Shown here in pieces: positions 7,270 through 12,500 of a stretch of 12,500 nucleotides of DNA (positions within the stretch are counted from its first letter, which is position 1; every line of letters starts with the position of its first letter). Under the pieces are notes generated by a model that saw only the letters and a program-made list of their open reading frames with translations, had not been told where the DNA came from and searched no databases. Source of the DNA: Trachelipus rathkii (Eukaryota > Arthropoda > Malacostraca > Isopoda > Trachelipodidae); NCBI GenBank assembly GCA_015478945.1, contig JABUQX010021093.1, forward strand, positions 100,001 to 112,500, written 5' to 3'. Both the position numbers and the translations under genes were made by a program.

Positions 7270-9060
7270 ATAATTATGAAAACTTATATATACTATAAAA
7301 ACTCTCACGATACTTCGCGTAATAAACAACGATAATATAATATATATTATTATAGAGGCGACTTATAGTTTATATTATTAGGGATTATATATATAACGCC
7401 GGTCACTTCAATTATCGTATAATCATGTTTATTATCAAGTATATCATATAATATACCATATATCTATATATATATATATATAGCTATCACTCATTATATT
7501 GAATCATAAACTGAGTATAGGGAGTAATAAACGCCGTTATATTATAATATAAATTTTATTATGAGGTTGATATCCTCCTCTCATATAATAAAGTATAGAG
7601 CGAAGTTAAACTGAATAAGTGTGCTCGCAAGCATGGCTACATGACTACATTGAAACAGATCGAAAAATACCAAGCTTGTTAATAATTATCATTTAATTTA
7701 TATTTTTAATAATCCTTTTTATTAAGTTTTTATATAAATTTCGATATTATTTTATAATTATATTAATATTTTTTATAAAAATTTTTCTACATGCTCTTTT
7801 CGAAATATATATACTATTATATAGTAGTAAATTATAAATTATATATAACCTACTATATATACTATACTCATATATAACTGAACTAAATATCAAATAAAGT
7901 AATGATTATGAGTATATATACCTAAATAGTAATAAGGACCATTAGAAAAAAAACATTAAAATATAAATAAGTTTGTAATATAAAAATTATATTTGAGTTC
8001 TAAAATTTTTACCATAAAAAACTTATATAATATATATAAGTTCATTATTTTTTTTATTTAAATTGTCTTAATGTATTATTATTTATATATTTTATCTTTC
8101 TTTTTCAAGTAATAGGTAAAATAAGAATTTATTAATATATATATATAAGTTTACTTTTTTTTTAATATATATAATTATAGATCAATGGACGTAGGATGAA
8201 AGATGGCCGGAGTCGGGTGACTAGTTCGGTATGACTGTAGTATAAAAAATAAAATTATAAAGGTAGTAGTAATACTAATATCCCCCAGCCTCGATAATAA
8301 TACGGGCTAGAGATAGGTCTTGCCGTTGAATCTTAATAATATATATATATATATAAAATAAAATAAATTACTTTGGTAATTATATTATGGTATAGTGTAG
8401 ATATGCTATATAAAGAATATAGAGGGGCAAAATATACTCACTAGTTATAAGTATATATACGCTACCCTTATACCCTAATATATACAATATAATAGTATAT
8501 ATATATAAATAATAATATATATAATAGAATAAAATAGTAATATATAGTAATATATAGTAAAGAAAGTTACTTATATTATATATAGTAGGCAAACTCATGG
8601 ATATCATTATATATAAATATATATATTACTCATATATATATATATCTTAATATCAACATATATAATAATTATATATATACTATCACTATACCTATTATAC
8701 ACCTATATTATATGAATTATATATATATATACATACTATAAAAAATAATATACTAATATAGTTAAATATATGATAAATATTAATATATAAACTATATAAT
8801 TATACATATATATATTAAATACTACCGGCTATATATAAAATATATACTGATACTAATTATATATACTATATAATATATACTATATATAATTAACTTATAA
8901 TAGATACTATATATATACTATATATAAGTAATAGTATATATATATATATATAAAAACTATTAGTAATATATTATATATATACAAAAAAAAATAAAACAGA
9001 TATATATATATACTAATTTTAAAATTTAAAAAACAATACACGGCCTATAAATATAATACG
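7270..9060. repeat. Irregular AT desert with TA-derived sequence
   Basis: Nearly all A and T, but less regular than the TA tracts, with scattered short TA runs (for example 7465-7482, 8339-8354, 8936-8952). Small islands of mixed composition lie near 7295-7320, 7595-7680 and 8185-8330. I found no tRNA fold, rRNA or credible ORF. The minus-strand frame 8380-8607 is Tyr/Ile-rich translation of TA-like DNA and is not a gene. Confidence 0.75.
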
Positions 9061-9868
9061 AAGAAATAAGAGATGACTAATATGAAACAAAACGAAGAAT
9101 TAAACTTTAATACCGTCGATATTATTAATAGATCTTAAAAATCGCGCTTAAACCACTTCAAATTTTGTTTTTTCATTTAAAGTTTTGATAATATTGCAGC
9201 ACCAACGGGTTAATCTTTATTATGTATATATATAATATAACTCAAATTGACTAAGTAAATCTTGTTTAATATATTAATAGCATAAATATTTTGTTAAAAT
9301 TAATTAGTCGGTAGACTAGGACTATATATAAAATGAATTAATTCAATATTTTTTAAATTATATTATTTTCTGTGTGATATCTGATTTGGTAATATTACAT
9401 TATTTTTTGTACATCTATGTTTTAATATTAGTAAAACACAAAGAGTAATCAATTGTTTTATATGTAGATATTTTTTGGCTGTGTTTTATTGATTAATTAT
9501 ATATTATCTTACTGTATTAATGTATATTGTTACGTTTATTTTCAATGTCCTATTGCAGGACGTGAGTGGCATCATAAAATATGCATTGGTTTTTTTGAGT
9601 AAATGTGTAGCGTAATTATTCTCTTGGATAAGACTCTTCATAGTTATCGAAAAACAGGAAAGGTTATAAACATAAAAATTTCGGGACAGAGAAAAAGTTT
9701 CATCTCTCGCAAAAGACTTCGAACGTTTTGAATCATGTCCGTTACACTGAAATTCATTGTTCAGTAATTTATAAATAGTATCGCAAGCTAATGTAGTTAA
9801 AACAAACACTATTAAATTAAAATTAAAATGACGCGAGTTCGTAAAACAGAATAGGTACGTTCATATAA
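9061..9868. other. AT-rich unique sequence
   Basis: About 800 bases with no simple repeat and no family I recognise. It contains the minus-strand ORF 9504-9809, listed separately. A small inverted repeat, GTCCT-ATTGC-AGGAC, is at about 9547-9561. The right edge is the 5' end of the hAT element. Confidence 0.6.
9504..9809 (-). CDS. Unrecognised 101-codon ORF, doubtful
   Basis: The translation begins MFVLTTLACDTIYKLLNNEF and has mixed composition, including four Cys, several Lys and Arg and an Asn-rich C-terminal part. It is not simple-sequence translation, unlike most frames here. I see no signal peptide, no clear membrane segment and no domain. It stands alone, 60 bases before the hAT end at 9869. 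It may be a chance frame, an exon or a transposon relic. Nothing in the sequence lets me choose, and chance is the default. Confidence 0.15.
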   Translation of the reverse strand: MFVLTTLACDTIYKLLNNEFQCNGHDSKRSKSFARDETFSLSRNFYVYNLSCFSITMKSLIQENNYATHLLKKTNAYFMMPLTSCNRTLKINVTIYINTVR

Positions 9869-10000
9869 CAGGTGGCGTATTTTGGGGGGGGGGCCAGGGG
9901 GGCCCGATGGGCCCCCCCGAAAAATTTTCTAGATCATAAAAGTTTTTTTAAGTATTCATATCCGTTAATCATATAAAGTGCAGGAAGTTAAATTCAATTT
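9869..10000 (+). repeat. hAT 5' terminal region with GC hairpin (end type A, copy 1)
   Basis: A perfect inverted repeat, GGGGGGCCC-GAT-GGGCCCCCC, is at 9897-9917, a strong hairpin in a very AT-rich setting. It is preceded by ten G at 9884-9893. The block aligns over about 120 bases with 11750-11870, sharing GAAA, a T run, TAGA, AAGTAT and CATATCCGTTAAT. In hAT elements such subterminal structures lie in the transposase-binding ends; binding here is inferred. Confidence 0.85.
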
Positions 10001-10105
10001 ATATTATTCGTCGCTGTCCATTAGTTAAATCTCGTAAGTCCATTAGTTTAAAACTAAATTTGAAACCAACAGAGAAAATGCAAGATTAGAATTTCAGCTG
10101 ATTTT

Positions 10106-10782
10106 TTGGAAGAATGTGTAAGCGTATTTGAATCTGAACTGAGTATTGAATTTGATGTACTAGAATTAACAAATTCCAAGAATACAGACCCAACATTCCT
10201 ACTCCCGAGCCCAGACTTATTAATTATTGCACATCCATTTTTATACCATTTTTGGATGATTTAATATCAGCATTAGGAGAGTAGTTTTTAAATTTTCCTT
10301 GCAATTTCGTCGTACCGAACCGGTGTATGTGCATAATATAGAATGAATAGAAGAGATTTGTGTAATGATTTTACACAGGAAAGATCTCGAAAGCCCCAAT
10401 CTGAAGGATTAGTAGAATAGACGGAATGGGTTTATGGTAAGATTGAAATGGCAAATCTACAGCACAGGTGCGCCCAAAACACTGCAATAGATGACTGATG
10501 TTTCTTGTTCGCTAGTCACAATTTCCCAAATAATTTTACATTTTGTTTTGCAGAATACTGAATTTTACCCGTCTTAATGACTTCAGATAGAAAGAAGCCT
10601 TTTCAATATAGAACTTTGATAAACCACTTGAGAAATACTAATTGTAAGATTGAAAGACTTATTGACGTTGGCCCTCCTCTACAATACATCGAATATTGAA
10701 AATAAAAATTGAAGATGTTATATCGGACTTTGTTCACTCTCATTTCAGGCGATTAAATTTAAGCAATTTAGGTAGGGAATGA
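10106..10782 (+). pseudogene. hAT transposase, C-terminal third, frame-broken
   Basis: hAT transposases cut and paste the element; their C-terminal hATC region dimerises. Order seen: LEECVSVFESELSIEFDV (10106-10159); then in a second frame RINKFQEYRPNIPTPEP and IFIPFLDDLISALGE (10162-10281), matching the R..HR.N.P and IPFLDDLI blocks of ZMYM6/P52rIPK-like hAT proteins; FPK-FYILFCRIL (10522-10560), matching FPN..LLKIL; ERS (10590-10598), matching ERSFS; LRNT (10628-10639); LALLYNTSNIE (10668-10700), matching LALLNIHRDIE; and IEDVISDFVHSHFRRLNL, from 10708 to the stop 10780-10782. The order is exactly that of the family, but at least five frame changes and several stops break it. The DDE catalytic Asp residues of the N-terminal part are absent. 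It is not functional. Confidence 0.85.
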
Positions 10783-10841
10783 TTATTTAGTAATTCATAT
10801 AAATCTCCCATTTCTTAGGAATTAATTTTTGTCCTTCCACT

Positions 10842-11171
10842 TTATATATATTATTATATATATAATAATTATTATAATATATATTATTAATATATATATA
10901 TAATATATATATTATATTATTATATATATATACTTATTAATATATATATATATATATATTTATAATATATATAATAATGTAATATATATATTAATCTTAT
11001 ATAATAATATATAATATATAATATTAAGTATATATATATATTAATATATATATAGGTTATAATTATATATATATATATAGTATATATATATATATATAAT
11101 ATATAATTATATATTACTAATTTATATTATATATATATATACATATAATATTTATATATATAATAATATAT

Positions 11172-11209
<38 letters not shown>

Positions 11210-11361
11210 ATATATATATATATATAGATATATATATATTTTATACTATATATCAATATATTTATTATATTAATATAAATTCTATATTATATATATTTTA
11301 TATATATATATATCATTTTATATAATATATTATATATAGTATATATATATAGTAGTATATA
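10842..11361. repeat. (TA)n microsatellite, imperfect
   Basis: About 520 bases of TA with many AA/TT phase flips and ATTATTA variants, lying between the hAT remnant and a second hAT end. Confidence 0.95.
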
Positions 11362-11400
11362 TGGCGCGTATCCAGAAATTTTTTTCTGGGGGGGCCAAAC
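11362..11400 (-). repeat. Solitary hAT 3' end (end type B), facing right
   Basis: Reads TGGCGCGTATCCAGAAATTT, then a T run, CTGGGGGGGCCAAAC. It matches the reverse complement of 12042-12076. In this family end B is the 3' end, so a parent element would lie on the minus strand with its body to the right. No matching A end in that orientation follows; TA repeat begins within about 10 bases. Confidence 0.75.
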
Positions 11401-11409
11401 AAAATCAGT

Positions 11410-11474
11410 TTATATATTATAATATATACTATTTATATATATATATATATATATATCATTTAATAAATAGGTAT

Positions 11475-11516
<42 letters not shown>

Positions 11517-11749
11517 TATGTATAATTATTATATATATATATATTATATATAATATATATTTAATATATAATTATATATATTATTATAATATATATAATA
11601 TTATATATATATATAGTATATATATGATATTATATATATATATATATTATAAATAGATATAGATATATATATATATATAATATTAATATTAATATACTAT
11701 ATTATATAGTATATATAATATATATATATATACTATATATATAAGTATA
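11410..11749. repeat. (TA)n microsatellite, imperfect
   Basis: About 340 bases of TA between the solitary hAT end and the short hAT derivative. Confidence 0.95.
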
Positions 11750-12076
11750 CAGTGGCGTTTTTAGGGGGGGGCCAGGGGGCCATGGGCCGCCCCCCGAAAT
11801 TTTTTAGACACTAAACATTTTTAAAGTATCATATCCGTTAATAATGTAAAGTCCCAGAGTTTAAATTAATTATATATATTATATATATATTATATATAAA
11901 TATATTATATATATATATATATATATTAATTATATAGTGATATATATATTATAATATAATAATAATATATATATTATATATATCTTATATATATAATATA
12001 TTATATATTATAATAGTAACTATTATGAAGTATTTTGAAATGTGGCCCCACCGAAAAAAAATCTGGAGACGCACTG
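11750..12076 (+). mobile_element. Short non-autonomous hAT derivative with TA core
   Basis: The left end begins CAGTGGCGTTTTTAGGGG and continues as end type A (11750-11870), a diverged copy of 9869-10000. The right end (12042-12076), read on the minus strand, begins CAGTGCGTCTCCAGA, then T and G runs and GGCCAC, end type B. The outer bases CAGT...ACTG are inverted as expected. Between them is mostly TA microsatellite (about 11871-12010). No transposase is encoded. The 8-base target duplication usual for hAT cannot be shown: flanks are TAAGTATA and TATAATAT, both TA-like. Confidence 0.7.
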
Positions 12077-12264
12077 TATAATATCTATATATATATATAT
12101 ATCTATTAATAATAAATAACTATTAAATATATAATAATTATATTATATTTTATTATATTATATATTATATATATATATATATTATATATATATAATATAT
12201 GAGGTATATATATATTATTCTTATATTTATTATATATATATATATATAATTATATATATATATA
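12077..12264. repeat. (TA)n microsatellite, imperfect
   Basis: TA tract with interruptions such as TATGAGGTATA near 12199; it runs up to the unassigned right-hand sequence. Confidence 0.93.
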
Positions 12265-12500
12265 AAAGTATTTTTATCACCTACCCTCTAGCGGTGTAGC
12301 TTCCTTTGAGGCATCAAACTCCGTGGAATTGGTAAAAGTTGCGCGCAGGATGAAGCAAGATTAAAATTTCCCGCTTTGACTGATTATGATATTTGATTAA
12401 AATTTTTTAGACAAAATTCATCCGCTAACATTTTTTTTTTTAATATTTTTAATTGCATATTCGTTTAAAAAAAAAAAGATAATTTAAAATAAATTAATAA
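12265..12500. other. Unassigned sequence at right edge
   Basis: About 110 bases of mixed composition (TAGCGGTGTAGC, TGCGCGCAGGATGAAG), then AT-rich sequence with T and A runs. It could be the edge of a gene or element continuing to the right. I see no open frame or motif that identifies it. Confidence 0.5.

Larger units (their letters stand above)
9869..10841 (+). mobile_element. hAT transposon, internally deleted and 3'-truncated
   Basis: It starts with CAGGTGGCG, a one-base variant of the CAGTGGCG end typical of this hAT group, then TATTTT, ten G and GGGGGGCCC. A transposase remnant follows on the same strand and ends at a stop at 10780-10782. Only about 240 bases separate the terminal region from the transposase remnant, so the N-terminal and middle two thirds of the gene are missing. 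No inverted 3' end is seen before the TA tract at 10842, so the right end is lost, or is displaced to 12042-12076 by repeat growth. Confidence 0.85.

Noticed and set aside
8380..8607. Minus-strand 75-codon Tyr/Ile-rich ORF
   Set aside because: Translation of degenerate TA-like DNA; resembles a mitochondrial-style hydrophobic protein only because of base composition.
7270..9060. Mitochondrial DNA insertion, suggested by the AT richness
   Set aside because: I could find no stretch resembling mitochondrial rRNA, tRNA or respiratory genes.
11742..12084. 8-base target-site duplication around the short hAT derivative
   Set aside because: Flanks TAAGTATA and TATAATAT do not match, and any similarity would be meaningless in TA repeat.

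Overview
This looks like a repeat-dense, gene-poor stretch of an arthropod nuclear genome. A decapod crustacean, perhaps a penaeid shrimp, is my best guess. The reasons are an interstitial array of the arthropod telomere repeat (CCTAA/TTAGG), a non-LTR retrotransposon of a type common in crustaceans and insects, hAT transposon debris, and a very large amount of (TA)n microsatellite. The species cannot be fixed from sequence alone. I see no intact host gene, no tRNA or rRNA, no CRISPR array, and no bacterial-style operon or promoter.

Layout. 1-1305 is the 3' part of a decayed non-LTR retrotransposon. It carries reverse transcriptase motifs in several frames, a C-terminal region ending at a stop at 1216-1218, a structured 3' UTR and a poly(A) tail that runs straight into TA repeats. 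1306-2375 alternates TA tracts with a short retrocopy-like piece (AATAAA, then 28 A) and the telomere-type array. 2376-4084 holds two diverged copies of an unnamed ~125 bp repeat, an A-rich stretch beside a TCTCG/TC pyrimidine stretch, and more TA. 4085-5150 is lower-repeat sequence containing about three diverged ~115 bp tandem units. 5150-6074 is a TA tract and AT-rich sequence with two perfect palindromes. 6075-7269 is a nested satellite in which a ~117 bp monomer occurs 2, 3 and 1 times between copies of a distinct spacer. 7270-9060 is an irregular AT desert. 9061-9868 is AT-rich unique sequence with one unexplained 101-codon ORF.

9869-10841 is a broken hAT transposon: a 5' terminal end with a strong GC hairpin, then the C-terminal third of a transposase read in shifting frames. 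10842-12264 is mostly TA repeat. It contains a second end of the same hAT family (11362-11400) and a short deletion derivative (11750-12076) whose two ends enclose a TA core. 12265-12500 is unassigned.

The mobile elements are all dead copies. The shared theme is mobile-element ends abutting or enclosing TA microsatellite. I found no convincing new functional system. The items most worth checking are the nested satellite, the TA-cored hAT derivative and the two unnamed repeats.
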